DNA from: Streptomyces sp. NBC_00258
GTDB lineage: Bacteria; Actinomycetota; Actinomycetes; Streptomycetales; Streptomycetaceae
Length of the DNA stretch: 64,000 nt
Assembly (NCBI RefSeq): GCF_036182465.1
Contig: NZ_CP108081.1
Coordinates: 4,340,001 to 4,404,000, forward strand
Reading direction: 5' to 3'
Position 1 is the first letter of the stretch. The number at the start of each line of letters is the position of its first letter. Shown here piece by piece: positions 1 through 9,070 of this stretch. A program made the position numbers and the translations under genes. A model generated the notes under the pieces. The model ran no database searches, had not been told where the DNA came from, and was given only the letters and a program-made list of their open reading frames with translations.

Positions 1-1007
1 AGAACCTGCCCGCCACCCACAAAGTCCTGAAGCGGGTGCGGGCGGAGATCGACGCCCACTACCCCGACACCGTCCTGCTCGCCGAGGCCAACCAATGGCC
101 CGAGGACGTCGTCGACTACTTCGGCGACTACAGCGCCGGCGGCGACGAATGCCACATGGCCTTCCACTTCCCCGTCATGCCCCGCATCTTCATGGCCGTG
201 CGGCGCGAATCCCGCTACCCCGTCTCGGAAATCCTCGCGAAGACGCCGGCGATCCCCTCCGGCTGCCAGTGGGGCATCTTCCTGCGCAACCACGACGAGC
301 TCACCCTCGAAATGGTCACCGACGAAGAACGCGACTACATGTACGCGGAATACGCCAAGGACCCGCGGATGCGCGCCAACATCGGCATCAGGCGGCGGCT
401 GGCCACCCTCCTGGACAACGACCGCAACCAGATCGAACTGTTCACCGCGCTGCTGCTGTCGCTGCCCGGCTCGCCGATCCTGTATTACGGCGACGAGATC
501 GGCATGGGCGACAACATCTGGCTCGGCGACCGCGACGCGGTCCGCACCCCCATGCAGTGGACCCCGGACCGCAACGCCGGCTTCTCCTCCTGCGACCCCG
601 GACGCCTGTATCTGCCCACGATCATGGACCCGGTCTACGGCTACCAGGTCACCAACGTCGAGGCGTCGATGTCCTCGCCCTCGTCGCTGCTGCACTGGAC
701 CCGGCGCATGATCGAGATCCGCAAACAGAACCCCGCCTTCGGCCTGGGCTCCTACACCGAACTGCCCTCCACCAACCCCGCCGTCATCGCCTTCCTGCGC
801 GAACACGGCGACGACCTCGTCCTGTGCGTCCACAACTTCTCCCGCTTCGCCCAGCCCACCGAACTCGACCTGCAAGCCTTCAACGGACGCCACCCCGTCG
901 AACTCATCGGCGGCGTCCGCTTCCCCGCCATCGGCGAACTCCCCTACCTCCTCACCCTCGCCGGACACGGCTTCTACTGGTTCCGACTCCGCAAGGACAT
1001 GGCCTAG
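1..1007 (+). CDS. treS: Trehalose synthase (maltose glucosylmutase), 3' part
   Basis: Interconverts maltose and trehalose in the cytoplasm and so feeds trehalose into the GlgE alpha-glucan pathway. The gene enters from the left edge, so only about 334 C-terminal residues are present; the first complete codon is at base 3 and reads NLPATHKVLKRVRAEID. GH13 signatures are visible: LLAEANQWPED carries the catalytic Glu region, FLRNHDELTLEM carries the conserved NHDE motif, and YYGDEIGMGD with RTPMQW are typical of TreS. The C-terminal beta domain ends at GFYWFRLRKDMA. No maltokinase domain is fused on, but a separate maltokinase gene follows after a terminator. Assignment is secure; only the N-terminus is unseen. 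Confidence 0.95.
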   Translation, partial: NLPATHKVLKRVRAEIDAHYPDTVLLAEANQWPEDVVDYFGDYSAGGDECHMAFHFPVMPRIFMAVRRESRYPVSEILAKTPAIPSGCQWGIFLRNHDELTLEMVTDEERDYMYAEYAKDPRMRANIGIRRRLATLLDNDRNQIELFTALLLSLPGSPILYYGDEIGMGDNIWLGDRDAVRTPMQWTPDRNAGFSSCDPGRLYLPTIMDPVYGYQVTNVEASMSSPSSLLHWTRRMIEIRKQNPAFGLGSYTELPSTNPAVIAFLREHGDDLVLCVHNFSRFAQPTELDLQAFNGRHPVELIGGVRFPAIGELPYLLTLAGHGFYWFRLRKDMA

Positions 1008-1040
1008 AAACAGGGAGAAGAAGCAGGTAGGAGTAGAACA

Positions 1041-1070
1041 GGGGCGGGGCGGTTTCCCCCGCCCCGCCTT
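1041..1070 (+). terminator. Intrinsic terminator after treS
   Basis: A perfect 10-bp GC stem (1043-1052 with 1059-1068, arms GGCGGGGCGG and CCGCCCCGCC) encloses the loop TTTCCC. It starts about 35 bases after the treS stop and is followed by only two T. It may separate treS from the maltokinase gene or allow partial read-through. Confidence 0.7.
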
Positions 1071-1135
1071 GGGCACGCATCAGTAACACCCCGACTCACC
1101 CGGTTTCCGGGTCCCTGGGGAAAGGACGCGACGCC

Positions 1136-2539
1136 ATGTCGGAAGCCGTCACCCGTTCCGTGCACTCCGCTTCGACGAGTCCAGGCCTCCTTGCGTCCCT
1201 CGATCCACTGCTTCGCGAGTGGCTGCCACGGCAGCGGTGGTTCGCGGGTAAGGGCCGTCCCGTCACCGGGTTCTCGCTGGTGGCGGCGGTAGAGGTGCTG
1301 CCGTGGGACGCGAAGCTGGGGTTGCTGCATCTGCTCGTGCGGGCACATCAGCCGCTCGTACCGACGCAGAGTGCCGCCACGCATCCGGCCGACTGCTACC
1401 AGCTCCTGATCGGTGTGCGCGAGACGCTGCCGCCACGGCTGGCGCCCGCGCTGATCGGCCGTCCGACCGAGGGGCCGCTGGCCGGACGGACCGTGTACGA
1501 GGCTCTGCACGACGCACGGCCCGCCGATGTGCTCCTGGAGGCGCTGCGGTCGCGGGCACGCGTCGGTGACCTGCGCTTCGAGCGGGACATGCGGCAGGAG
1601 ATCCGGGACGGCCTGGTGCCGCGGCTGGTGACGGCCGAGCAGTCGAACTCCTCGATCGTCTACGGAGATACGTTCATCCTGAAGCTGTTGCGGCGGATCG
1701 TGCCGGGGGACAACCCCGACCTGGAGCTGCCGCTGGTGCTGTCCCGCGAGGGCTGCCCCCGGGTTCCGGCGCCCGCCGGGTGGCTGCTCGCGGACCTGGC
1801 CGACGAGACGTACGTACTGGGTGTGCTGCAGCCCTTCGTCCAGGGTGCGGCGGACGGCTGGGAGCTCGCGCTGCGCGAGCTCGCCAAGGGCGAGGACTTC
1901 AGCGGTGAGGCTCGGGCGCTGGGGCGGGCCACGGCCGAGGTGCACACGGCGCTGGCGCGGGCGCTGCCCACGGTGACCATGGGACGCGGGCAGATGGAAC
2001 TCCTCGTGGACGGTATGACCGAGCGGCTGGAGGCGGCCGCCCAGGCGGTGCCCGCACTGCGGCCGTACGCGCCGGGGCTGCACACCGCCTTCGAGGCGCT
2101 CGCCGATCTGGCGAGCGAGGGCGAGACGTGGACGGCCCAGCGGATCCACGGGGATCTGCACCTCGGGCAGTGTCTGCGGTCGCCGTCCGGTGAATGGTCG
2201 CTGATCGACTTCGAGGGCGAACCCTCCAAACCGCTCGCCGAGCGGCGGATGCCGCAGCCGACCGCGCGGGACGTGGCCGGGATGCTCCGCTCCTTCGACT
2301 ACGCGGCGCACTCGCACTCGCCCGTCGTGCCCGGCTGGGCCGATGCCTGCCGGGCGGCCTACTGCTCCGGGTACGCGGAGGGCGGCGGACGTGATCCGCG
2401 TACGGATCCGGTGCTGCTGCGCGCGTACGAGACCGACAAGGCGATCTACGAGGTCGTGTACGAGGCGCGGCACCGCCCCGACTGGCTGCCCGTGCCGATG
2501 GAGGCGGTCCGCCGCCTGGCCCTCTCCGGATCGTCGTAG
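1136..2539 (+). CDS. mak: Maltokinase (Pep2/Mak)
   Basis: Phosphorylates maltose with ATP to maltose 1-phosphate, the donor for the maltosyltransferase GlgE. The product is 467 residues, the normal length of free-standing Streptomyces Pep2. It carries a kinase-like fold: the N-terminal lobe contains [13 protein letters not shown], and the C-terminal lobe has the catalytic loop [10 protein letters not shown] followed by the metal-binding [16 protein letters not shown]. The ATG at 1136 has a GGAAAGGA sequence about 8 bases upstream. The gene sits between treS and glgB, the usual order of this pathway. A small hairpin around 1099-1113 (ACCCGG/CCGGGT) lies in the leader. Confidence 0.93.
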   Translation: MSEAVTRSVHSASTSPGLLASLDPLLREWLPRQRWFAGKGRPVTGFSLVAAVEVLPWDAKLGLLHLLVRAHQPLVPTQSAATHPADCYQLLIGVRETLPPRLAPALIGRPTEGPLAGRTVYEALHDARPADVLLEALRSRARVGDLRFERDMRQEIRDGLVPRLVTAEQSNSSIVYGDTFILKLLRRIVPGDNPDLELPLVLSREGCPRVPAPAGWLLADLADETYVLGVLQPFVQGAADGWELALRELAKGEDFSGEARALGRATAEVHTALARALPTVTMGRGQMELLVDGMTERLEAAAQAVPALRPYAPGLHTAFEALADLASEGETWTAQRIHGDLHLGQCLRSPSGEWSLIDFEGEPSKPLAERRMPQPTARDVAGMLRSFDYAAHSHSPVVPGWADACRAAYCSGYAEGGGRDPRTDPVLLRAYETDKAIYEVVYEARHRPDWLPVPMEAVRRLALSGSS

Positions 2540-2606
2540 GCGTCCCGCACGACCTGCCCTCCCCCTCCCCCTCATCACCGTCGACTCCGCCGAGGAGGCC
2601 CCACCC

Positions 2607-5027
2607 GTGACGCCCCGCCCGAACCCGCCCGCCAAGAAGCCGAAGAGCGCGAAGGCCAAGGCCAGTAACGGCAAGGCCGCCGCCAAGGCGAAGGCCGAGC
2701 CCGCGGTCGCGGATCCCGCGGAGCCCGTACGCGATGTGGAACCGCCCGCACGGGATGCGGAGCCCGTGCCCGATGTGGAACCCGTAGGGGCTACCGCGCC
2801 CGTGCGCGATGTCGAGCCGCCCGTGCAGGATGTGCGGCCGTTGGCCGTGCTGGACCGTGGTGACCGGGAGCGGCTGCTCGGGGGCGCGCATCACGAGCCG
2901 CACTCCGTGCTCGGGGCCCATCCCGTGCCCGGCGGTGTGGTCTTCCGGGTGCTGCGGCCGTACGCGCTGTCCGTGACGGTCGTGACCGGGGAGCTGCGGG
3001 CCGAACTGCAGGACGACGGCGAGGGGTTCTTCTCGGCCGTGCTGCCGTTGCGGGAGGTGCCCGCGTACCGGTTGCTCGTGGAGTACGAGGGGACGGTTCA
3101 GGACACCGAGGACGCGTACCGGTTCCTGCCCACGATCGGTGAGTTCGATCTGCATCTGTTCGGCGAGGGGCGGCACGAACAGCTGTGGACGGCGCTCGGT
3201 GCCGAGCCGATGGTCCACCAGGGTGTGGCGGGCACCCGGTTCACCGTCTGGGCGCCCAACGCCCGTGGGGTGCGGGTCGCCGGGACCTTCAACTTCTGGG
3301 ACGCCACGGCCTTTCCGATGCGGTCGCTCGGCTCCTCCGGGGTGTGGGAGCTGTTCATTCCCGGGATCGGCGAGGGCGAGCTGTACAAGTTCGAGATCAC
3401 CCGGCCCGACGGTTCCAAGACGATGCGGGCCGACCCGATGGCGCGGCGTACGGAGATCCCGCCCGCCACCTCCTCCATCGTGCACGCCTCACGTCACGAG
3501 TGGCAGGACGGGGAGTGGATGGCGCGGCGGGCCTCCGACCCGCCGGCCCATGAGGCGCCGTTCTCGGTGTACGAGGTCCATCTTGCGTCCTGGCGACCGG
3601 GGTTGACGTACCGTCAGCTGGCCGAGCAACTCCCGGTCTACGTGTCGGACCTGGGCTTCACGCATGTGGAGCTGATGCCCGTGGCGGAGCATCCCTTCGG
3701 CGGTTCGTGGGGCTACCAGGTCACCGGCTTCTACGCGCCCACGGCGAGGCTGGGTACGCCGGACGACTTCAAGTACCTCGTCGACGCGCTGCACCGGGCC
3801 GGGATCGGCGTGATCATGGACTGGGTGCCCGCCCACTTCCCGAAGGACGACTGGGCGCTGGCCGAGTTCGACGGCAGGCCGCTGTACGAGCACGAGGATC
3901 CGCTGCGGGCCGAGCACCCCGACTGGGGAACCCTGGAGTTCGACTACGGGCGCCGGGAGGTACGCAACTTCCTCGTCGCCAACGCGGTGTACTGGTGCGA
4001 GGAGTTCCACATCGACGGCCTCCGGGTCGACGCCGTCGCCTCCATGCTCTACCTCGACTACTCCCGCGAGGCCGGGCAGTGGACGCCGAACGTCCACGGC
4101 GGGCGGGAGAACCTCGACGCGGTGGCCTTCCTCCAGGAGATGAACGCGACCCTGTACCGGCGCGAGCCGGGAGTCGTCACGATCGCCGAGGAGTCGACGG
4201 CGTGGGACGGGGTCACGCGGGCCACCCACCACATCGGGCCGGGCGGCTTCGGGGGTCTCGGCTTCGGGCTGAAGTGGAACATGGGCTGGATGCACGACTC
4301 GCTCGGCTATGTCGCGCACGAACCGGTCCACCGCAAGTACCACCACCACGAGATGACGTTCTCGATGGTGTACGCGTACAGCGAGAACTACGTCCTGCCG
4401 ATCTCGCACGACGAAGTCGTCCACGGGAAGCGGTCGTTGGTGTCCAAGATGCCCGGCGACTGGTGGCAGCAGCGGGCCACTCTGCGGGCGTATCTGGCCT
4501 TCATGTGGGCGCATCCCGGCAAGCAGCTCCTCTTCATGGGGCAGGAGTTCGCGCAGGGCGCGGAGTGGTCCGAAGCGCACGGGCCCGACTGGTGGCTGCT
4601 CGATCCGTCGTACGGGGCCGCCGCCGACCACCAGGGTGTGCGAGACCTCGTCCGGGACCTCAACACCGTGTACCGGCATGCTCCCGCGCTCTGGGAGCGG
4701 GACACCGATCCCTCCGGGTTCGCCTGGATCGCGGGGGACGCGGTCGAGGACAACGTCTTCGCGTTCCTGCGGTTCGACGCGGCCGGCTCGCCGTTGCTGG
4801 CCGTGTCCAACTTCTCGCCCGTGGTGCGGCACGAGTACCGGCTCGGGGTTCCTGATGACGTGCCCGCCTGGCACGAGGTCCTCAACACGGACGTCGGCCG
4901 CTACGGCGGCACCGACGTCACGAACCCCGACCCCGTCAAGCCGGACGCCCAGCCCTGGCACGGCCGCCCGGCCAGCATCCGCCTCACCTTGCCACCCCTG
5001 GCAACGGTGTGGCTCCGCCCGGCATAG
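2607..5027 (+). CDS. glgB: 1,4-alpha-glucan branching enzyme
   Basis: Introduces alpha-1,6 branches into linear alpha-glucan and acts after GlgE. The GTG at 2607 is chosen because GAGGAGG lies 8 bases upstream and because the open frame before it overlaps mak; this gives 806 residues. Residues 1-75 are a Lys/Ala/Pro-rich, low-complexity tail with repeated [12 protein letters not shown] units that most GlgB enzymes lack. An N-terminal carbohydrate-binding segment follows, then a GH13 barrel with [20 protein letters not shown] (nucleophile Asp), VVTIAEEST (acid Glu) and [14 protein letters not shown]. The end is the beta domain. It is the third gene of the treS-mak-glgB group. The disordered N-tail is the only unusual point. 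Confidence 0.95.
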   Translation: MTPRPNPPAKKPKSAKAKASNGKAAAKAKAEPAVADPAEPVRDVEPPARDAEPVPDVEPVGATAPVRDVEPPVQDVRPLAVLDRGDRERLLGGAHHEPHSVLGAHPVPGGVVFRVLRPYALSVTVVTGELRAELQDDGEGFFSAVLPLREVPAYRLLVEYEGTVQDTEDAYRFLPTIGEFDLHLFGEGRHEQLWTALGAEPMVHQGVAGTRFTVWAPNARGVRVAGTFNFWDATAFPMRSLGSSGVWELFIPGIGEGELYKFEITRPDGSKTMRADPMARRTEIPPATSSIVHASRHEWQDGEWMARRASDPPAHEAPFSVYEVHLASWRPGLTYRQLAEQLPVYVSDLGFTHVELMPVAEHPFGGSWGYQVTGFYAPTARLGTPDDFKYLVDALHRAGIGVIMDWVPAHFPKDDWALAEFDGRPLYEHEDPLRAEHPDWGTLEFDYGRREVRNFLVANAVYWCEEFHIDGLRVDAVASMLYLDYSREAGQWTPNVHGGRENLDAVAFLQEMNATLYRREPGVVTIAEESTAWDGVTRATHHIGPGGFGGLGFGLKWNMGWMHDSLGYVAHEPVHRKYHHHEMTFSMVYAYSENYVLPISHDEVVHGKRSLVSKMPGDWWQQRATLRAYLAFMWAHPGKQLLFMGQEFAQGAEWSEAHGPDWWLLDPSYGAAADHQGVRDLVRDLNTVYRHAPALWERDTDPSGFAWIAGDAVEDNVFAFLRFDAAGSPLLAVSNFSPVVRHEYRLGVPDDVPAWHEVLNTDVGRYGGTDVTNPDPVKPDAQPWHGRPASIRLTLPPLATVWLRPA

Positions 5028-5253
5028 CGGCATGGCTTTTCTCGCCCCCGCCGCCCCTACCCATTCCCGTCCCTTTTCTGGGGCTCCGCCCCAGGCCCCG
5101 TGGGGTGCGTTGTCGGGTGCGGGTCCGGCTGTGGCTTGTCGCGCAGTTCCCCGCGCCCCTTTTAGGGGCGCGGGGAACTGCGCACGGGGGTTCGGGGGCG
5201 GAGCCCCCGAGTAGTGACGGGAATGGGTAGGGGCGGCGGGGGCGAAACCAGGC
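5028..5253. repeat. Long inverted repeat between convergent genes (copy 1)
   Basis: The glgB-helD gap is almost wholly palindromic. Outer arms of 29 bp match perfectly in inverted orientation (5043-5071, beginning CGCCCCCGCCGCCCC, with 5216-5244). A second perfect 20-bp hairpin lies inside (5141-5160, GCGCAGTTCCCCGCGCCCCT, with 5164-5183, loop TTT). Related arms recur at 33198-33351 and 52088-52279, and the inner motif recurs at several other places. It probably ends transcription of both convergent genes. No reading frame here looks coding. Confidence 0.8.
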
Positions 5254-7530
5254 TTAGCGGGCCAGCGCCTTCGCCAGGGGCAGCGGCAGCTCCCCCGTGT
5301 GGACGATCCCCAACGCCTGCGTGGCCCGCGTCAGGGCCACGTACAGATCACTCGTGCCGTAGCGGGCCGGCTCGACAACGAGCACCGCGTCGAATTCCAG
5401 CCCCTTCGACTGACGGGGGTCAAGGAGCACGACCGCACGGGTCAGATCGGGTTCCGCCCCGGCCGTGACCCCGTCCAGCCGCGCGGCCAGCGCCGCGTGC
5501 AGGTCGCGCGGCGCGATCACCGCGAGGCGCCCCTCGGCGGGGGCCAGCTCCGCGACGGCCTTCTCCACGGCGCCGGGCAGCTCGGCGGCGTCGGCGGCCT
5601 CGCGCACCAACGGGCGTACGCCCGTCGAGCGGACCGAACTCGGCGGCTCGAAGTCCGGGTGCTCGGCACGCGGGACGGCCGCCGCCACGTCCATGATCTC
5701 GGACGGTGTGCGGTAGTTGACCGCGAGGCGGGTGTGCTCCCAGCGGTCCTCGACGTAGGGGTGGAGGATGTCCGACCAGGAGCCGACGCCGGCCGCGTCG
5801 GCCGTCTGCGCGGGGTCGCCGACGAGCGTCATGGACCGGGTGGGGCTGCGGCGCATCAGCAGGCGCCACGCCATCGGCGACAGCTCCTGCGCCTCGTCGA
5901 CGATGATGTGCCCGAACGCCCAGGTCCGGTCGGCCGCGGCCCGTTCGGCGGCACTGCGGTGGTCGTCCTCCTCGTGGCGCTCGGCCATCCGCTCGGCGTC
6001 GATGATGTCGTGCGCGGAGAGAACCTCGGCGTCCTCGTCGTCCTTGTCCTCGAACTCGTACGTCCTGGAGGCGTAGGAGACGTCCAGCACGCCCTGGGCG
6101 TAAGCGACTTGCTGGTTGCGTTCCCTCTCCGCGGCCGCCCTCGCCAACCGGTCGTCCTCGCCCAGGAGTTCGGCGGCCTCGTCGAGGAGGGGAACGTCGG
6201 CGGTGGTCCAGGCCCGCGTCACCGTACGGCGAATGGCGTTCGCGTCGGACTCGCAGAGGTACGCGTCGGGTTCGGCGAGGAAGTCCGCGATCAGCCGCCG
6301 CGGGGTGACGCGCGGCCACAACTGGTCGATGGCGGCCCAGACTTCGCGGTTCTCGGCCAGCTCGTCGCGGATCTGGGTGACGTCGCTCGGATCGAGCAGA
6401 TTCGTGCCGTCGAAGGGGTCCGTACCGATCCGCTCGGCGAGCATGTCGGTGAGGGTGTTGAGGATGTGGCCCTCGAAGTGCTCACGGGCCGCGTTGTGCG
6501 GCAGGTCCACCTCGCGGGTGCGGTCACGCGCGACGCGGACGAGACCGGCGTCGAGCATCAGGATGTCCCGGTCGTGCTCGATGGCGATCACCGGGTCGGG
6601 CAGCGCCTGGCGGTCTCGTACGACGGCGGCCAGGACGTCGGCCATCTCGGCCCGGCCCTTCACGGCGGCGGCCTCGGGGGTGTCGGACGCGGTCGCCTTC
6701 ACCCCGGGGTACAGCTCGCCGACGGTCGCGAGCAGCACACCCGTCTCGCCGAGCGAGGGCAGGACCTCGCCGATGTAGCCGAGGAAGGCGGGGTTCGGGC
6801 CGACGATCAGGACGGCGCGCTTGGCGAGCAGCTCCCGGTGTTCGTAGAGGAGATAGGCCGCCCGGTGGAGCGCCACGGCGGTCTTGCCGGTGCCCGGGCC
6901 GCCCTCCACCACCATCACGCCGCGGTGCGGGGCGCGGATGATGCGGTCCTGCTCGGCCTGGATGGTCTGCACGATGTCGCTCATGCGGCCGGTGCGCGCG
7001 GAGTTGAGGGCGGAGAGCAGCACGGCGTCGCCGGTCGGGTCCTCGTGCCCGGTGCGCTGCTGGTCTCCAAGGTCGAGGATCTCGTCGTGCAGGGCGGCGA
7101 CCGAGCGGCCGTCGGTGGTGATGTGCCGACGGCGGCGCAGGCCCATCGGGGTGTGGCCGGTGGCGAGGTAGAAGGGGCGGGCGACCGGGGCCCGCCAGTC
7201 GATCAGGATCGGGGTGTGCTCGGTGTCGTCGGCGCGGACGCCGATGCGGCCGATGTGGTGGGTGAGGCCCGTGGTCAGGTCGATACGGCCGAAGCAGAGC
7301 GAGCCGTCCACCGCGTTGAGCGCGGCGAGGAGGCCCGAGCGCTCGGCGACGAGGACGTCCCGCTCCAGGCGGGCCTGCATCGGCGTGCTGCCCTGCGCGA
7401 GCGCGTCCTCCACCGAGGCCTCGGTGCCGCCGCGCAGGGCGTCCACGCGCGCGTACAGACCGTCGATGAATTCCTGCTCGTGCCTCAATTCATCGTCGGT
7501 GAATTCTGTGTGTGATCCCCTGTTTGACAA
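5254..7530 (-). CDS. helD: HelD-family superfamily 1 ATPase, RNA polymerase recycling factor
   Basis: HelD proteins enter the RNA polymerase channels and use ATP to release stalled enzyme; some actinobacterial members (HelR) displace rifamycins. The product is 758 residues. It begins with a charged N-terminal coiled coil (FTDDELRHEQEFIDGLYARVD). The Walker A GGPGTGKT is at about 210-217, the Walker B IIVDEAQELSPM is near 545, and the motif LVGDPAQTADAAG is near 575. A UvrD-like C-terminal half ends VALTRATQALGIVHTG. The start is TTG at 7530, supported by GGGAG five bases upstream. A strong promoter on the opposite strand overlaps this start codon. No rifamycin-associated element was recognised upstream, so a rifampicin-resistance role is only possible. 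Confidence 0.85.
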   Translation of the reverse strand: MSNRGSHTEFTDDELRHEQEFIDGLYARVDALRGGTEASVEDALAQGSTPMQARLERDVLVAERSGLLAALNAVDGSLCFGRIDLTTGLTHHIGRIGVRADDTEHTPILIDWRAPVARPFYLATGHTPMGLRRRRHITTDGRSVAALHDEILDLGDQQRTGHEDPTGDAVLLSALNSARTGRMSDIVQTIQAEQDRIIRAPHRGVMVVEGGPGTGKTAVALHRAAYLLYEHRELLAKRAVLIVGPNPAFLGYIGEVLPSLGETGVLLATVGELYPGVKATASDTPEAAAVKGRAEMADVLAAVVRDRQALPDPVIAIEHDRDILMLDAGLVRVARDRTREVDLPHNAAREHFEGHILNTLTDMLAERIGTDPFDGTNLLDPSDVTQIRDELAENREVWAAIDQLWPRVTPRRLIADFLAEPDAYLCESDANAIRRTVTRAWTTADVPLLDEAAELLGEDDRLARAAAERERNQQVAYAQGVLDVSYASRTYEFEDKDDEDAEVLSAHDIIDAERMAERHEEDDHRSAAERAAADRTWAFGHIIVDEAQELSPMAWRLLMRRSPTRSMTLVGDPAQTADAAGVGSWSDILHPYVEDRWEHTRLAVNYRTPSEIMDVAAAVPRAEHPDFEPPSSVRSTGVRPLVREAADAAELPGAVEKAVAELAPAEGRLAVIAPRDLHAALAARLDGVTAGAEPDLTRAVVLLDPRQSKGLEFDAVLVVEPARYGTSDLYVALTRATQALGIVHTGELPLPLAKALAR

Positions 7531-7553
7531 TTCCGCTCCCGGCCGGATATACT
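7524..7553 (+). promoter_or_regulatory. Near-consensus sigma-70/HrdB promoter
   Basis: TTGACA (7524-7529) and TATACT (7548-7553) are separated by 18 bp, giving a predicted start near 7560. This is the best -35/-10 match noticed in the window. It points away from helD; its -35 box overlaps the first codon of helD on the other strand. No plausible protein gene lies downstream on this strand. Confidence 0.7.
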
Positions 7554-7559
7554 GCGCCT

Positions 7560-7655
7560 AGTGAACTTCATCGCGACCAAGTTCCTTGAAGTCGCGAACC
7601 ATTCAATATACGCAAGGAAATCCCCCGCAGGCAATTGGCCGCGGGGGATTTCTTG
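7560..7655 (+). ncRNA. Candidate small RNA, about 90 nt
   Basis: The predicted transcript starts 7 bases after a near-consensus -10 box and ends in a perfect terminator hairpin. It contains a second stable hairpin: CGCGAC (7572-7577) pairs with GTCGCG (7591-7596), with CAAG/CUUG continuing the stem inside. The leaderless GTG frame at 7561 runs straight through the terminator and antisense to trxA, so it is unlikely to be translated. The RNA would be divergent from helD. Function is unknown. Transcription itself is an inference from promoter, fold and terminator. Confidence 0.5.
7618..7651. terminator. Bidirectional intrinsic terminator
   Basis: A perfect 11-bp stem, AAATCCCCCGC (7618-7628) with GCGGGGGATTT (7641-7651), has A-rich and T-rich flanks on the two sides. 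It can end both the candidate small RNA (plus strand) and the merR-trxA transcript (minus strand). Confidence 0.8.
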
Positions 7656-7665
7656 TTCGGCCCGT

Positions 7666-7998
7666 CTACAGCACGTCGGCCAGTTCCTCCAGCAGCCGTC
7701 GCTTGGGCCGGGCGCCCACCATCGACTTCACCGGCTGTCCGTCGCGGAACACGATGAGCGTGGGCATCGACAGCACCCCGTACGCGTTCGTGGTCTCCGG
7801 GTTCGTGTCCACGTCCAGCTGCACCACCTTGAGCCGGTCGCCCTCCTCGACGGCGACGGCGCTCAGCACCGGCGCGATCTGCCGGCACGGCGGGCACCAG
7901 TCGGCGGTGAACTCCACCAGCACGGGCAGATCCGCCCCGATCACCTCCGCCTCGAAGTCCGCGTCCGTCACTTCGGCCACACCCGCTGCCCTGATCAC
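7666..7998 (-). CDS. trxA: Thioredoxin
   Basis: Small disulfide reductase of 110 residues. The active site is WCPPC (Cys35, Cys38), with Pro-Pro rather than the classical Gly-Pro, followed by the cis-proline segment SMPTLIVFRDG. The start is the GTG at 7998: GGGAGG lies 9 bases upstream, and this GTG overlaps the merR stop as GTGA, so translation is probably coupled. A longer frame from 8022 would place this ribosome site inside the gene. It is the second gene of a merR-trxA operon and ends before a strong bidirectional terminator. The CPPC motif should shift redox potential compared with CGPC. Confidence 0.9.
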   Translation of the reverse strand: MIRAAGVAEVTDADFEAEVIGADLPVLVEFTADWCPPCRQIAPVLSAVAVEEGDRLKVVQLDVDTNPETTNAYGVLSMPTLIVFRDGQPVKSMVGARPKRRLLEELADVL

Positions 7999-8423
7999 CT
8001 GAAGGTCCCTCCCAGCTCGCACACCGGCTCCGGACCGCCCGGAACCTCCGCCCCGGCGGCCAGCTCGTCCCTCGACGCCTCGGCCCGCGCCAACTGCTCG
8101 CCGACGTGCGCGCGTACGGCCTGCAACTCACCGATCAGCGCGTCGAGTTCGCCCAGTTTGCGCCGGTACACGGCGAGCGACGCCGGGCAGGAGTCGCCCT
8201 CCGGGTGCCCGGCCCGCAGACACTCCACGAAGGGCCGCGTCTCCTCCAGGTCGAACCCGAAGTCCTGCAGCGTCCTGATCTGCCGCAGAAGCCTCAGGTC
8301 GTCCTCGTCGTAGGTGCGGTACCCGTTGCTCCCCCGCCGCGCGGGCAGCAGCCCCCGCGACTCGTAGTACCTGAGGGTCCGCGTGGTGGTCCCGGCCCGC
8401 GCCGCCAGCTCGCCGATTCGCAT
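7995..8423 (-). CDS. MerR-family transcriptional regulator
   Basis: DNA-binding regulator of 142 residues. The N-terminal MerR winged helix is clear: MRIGELAARAGTTTRTLRYYESRGLLPARRGSNGYRTYDEDDL. A coiled dimerisation helix follows, with a short C-terminal region containing two cysteines (FVECLRAGHPEGDSCP). These cysteines lie where metal- or thiol-responsive MerR proteins bind their signal, so redox or metal sensing is possible but unproven. The ATG at 8423 is preferred over upstream codons because the protein then begins exactly at the MerR domain. It is translationally coupled to trxA. A 20-bp dyad directly upstream is the likely autoregulatory operator. Confidence 0.88.
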   Translation of the reverse strand: MRIGELAARAGTTTRTLRYYESRGLLPARRGSNGYRTYDEDDLRLLRQIRTLQDFGFDLEETRPFVECLRAGHPEGDSCPASLAVYRRKLGELDALIGELQAVRAHVGEQLARAEASRDELAAGAEVPGGPEPVCELGGTFR

Positions 8424-8438
8424 GCCCACGAACGTAAT

Positions 8439-8458
8439 CCTTGACCCTGGCGTCAAGG
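8439..8458. promoter_or_regulatory. Dyad operator upstream of merR-trxA
   Basis: CCTTGACCCTGGCGTCAAGG is a 7-6-7 inverted repeat (CCTTGAC/GTCAAGG) ending 15 bases before the merR ATG and overlapping the stop of the upstream lrp gene. MerR proteins typically bind dyads of this size within a promoter spacer. On the minus strand TTGACG is available as a -35 box. Confidence 0.6.
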
Positions 8459-8974
8459 CAACGCCGGCGGCAGCAGCGGCTTCCGCTCCACCGGGGACGA
8501 CAGGAGGATCGACGTCGTCGTACGGCCGAGCGCCGAGGTCTGTTCCAGGACCTCCTCCAGGTGGAGGGTGCCCTCGACCGCGACCTTGAGGATCCAGCAG
8601 TCCTCGCCGACGACGTGGTGGGCCTCGGTGATCTCGGGACGGGCCAGGAGTTCCAGGGTCCTGGGGTGCTTCAGCGTGTAGCCGCCGTGCGGGTTGACGC
8701 GGATGTAGGCCTGCATGCCATAACCGAGGCGGGACGGCGAGACATGGGCGCCGTAACCCGTGACGGCACCGACGGACTCCAGCCGGCGCACGCGTTCGGC
8801 GACGGCCGCCGGGGACAGCCGGACCCGGCGGCCCAGCTCGCTGAGCTTGATCCGGCCGTCGCTCTGGAGCAGTTCCAGGATCTGCCGGTCCAGCGCGTCG
8901 AAGGCCACCGACGTTTCGTTGGCGGCGGCTCGCAGATGCCGTGGTTCTTTCGGTACCGCGACCGGATCTCCCAT
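8453..8974 (-). CDS. Lrp/AsnC-family transcriptional regulator
   Basis: 173-residue feast/famine regulator. An N-terminal helix-turn-helix (FDALDRQILELLQSDGRIKLSELGRRVRLSPAAVAERVRRLESVGAVTGY) is followed by a RAM ligand-binding domain (YIRVNPHGG...EITEAHHVVGEDCWILKVAV). The ligand is probably an amino acid or related small molecule, but the sequence does not say which. The ATG at 8974 has GGGGGAG just upstream and gives the usual Lrp length. The gene is divergent from an NAD-dependent epimerase-like gene, with only about 40-100 bp between them, so that gene is a plausible target. Confidence 0.88.
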   Translation of the reverse strand: MGDPVAVPKEPRHLRAAANETSVAFDALDRQILELLQSDGRIKLSELGRRVRLSPAAVAERVRRLESVGAVTGYGAHVSPSRLGYGMQAYIRVNPHGGYTLKHPRTLELLARPEITEAHHVVGEDCWILKVAVEGTLHLEEVLEQTSALGRTTTSILLSSPVERKPLLPPALP

Positions 8975-9070
8975 GACTCCCCCTTCAGACCTCATTCGTA
9001 CGCCGGGAGAATTATGACCACAGGGTCCACGGATCGGGACCACGGTGAAGTGCATTACGGAAGGGGCGCC

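Noticed and set aside
5299..7515. Plus-strand open frame of 738 codons opposite helD
   Set aside because: No ribosome site or family motif; helD on the minus strand carries all helicase motifs.
7531..7617. Rifamycin-associated element (inverted repeat) upstream of helD
   Set aside because: I looked for the GGGGCTTGC...GCAAG type repeat known from rifamycin-response genes and did not find it; the dyads present are different.
7561..8313. Open frame beginning with a leaderless GTG right after the strong promoter
   Set aside because: It crosses a perfect terminator at 7618-7651 and runs antisense through trxA and merR; composition is that of a shadow frame. A small RNA explains the promoter better.
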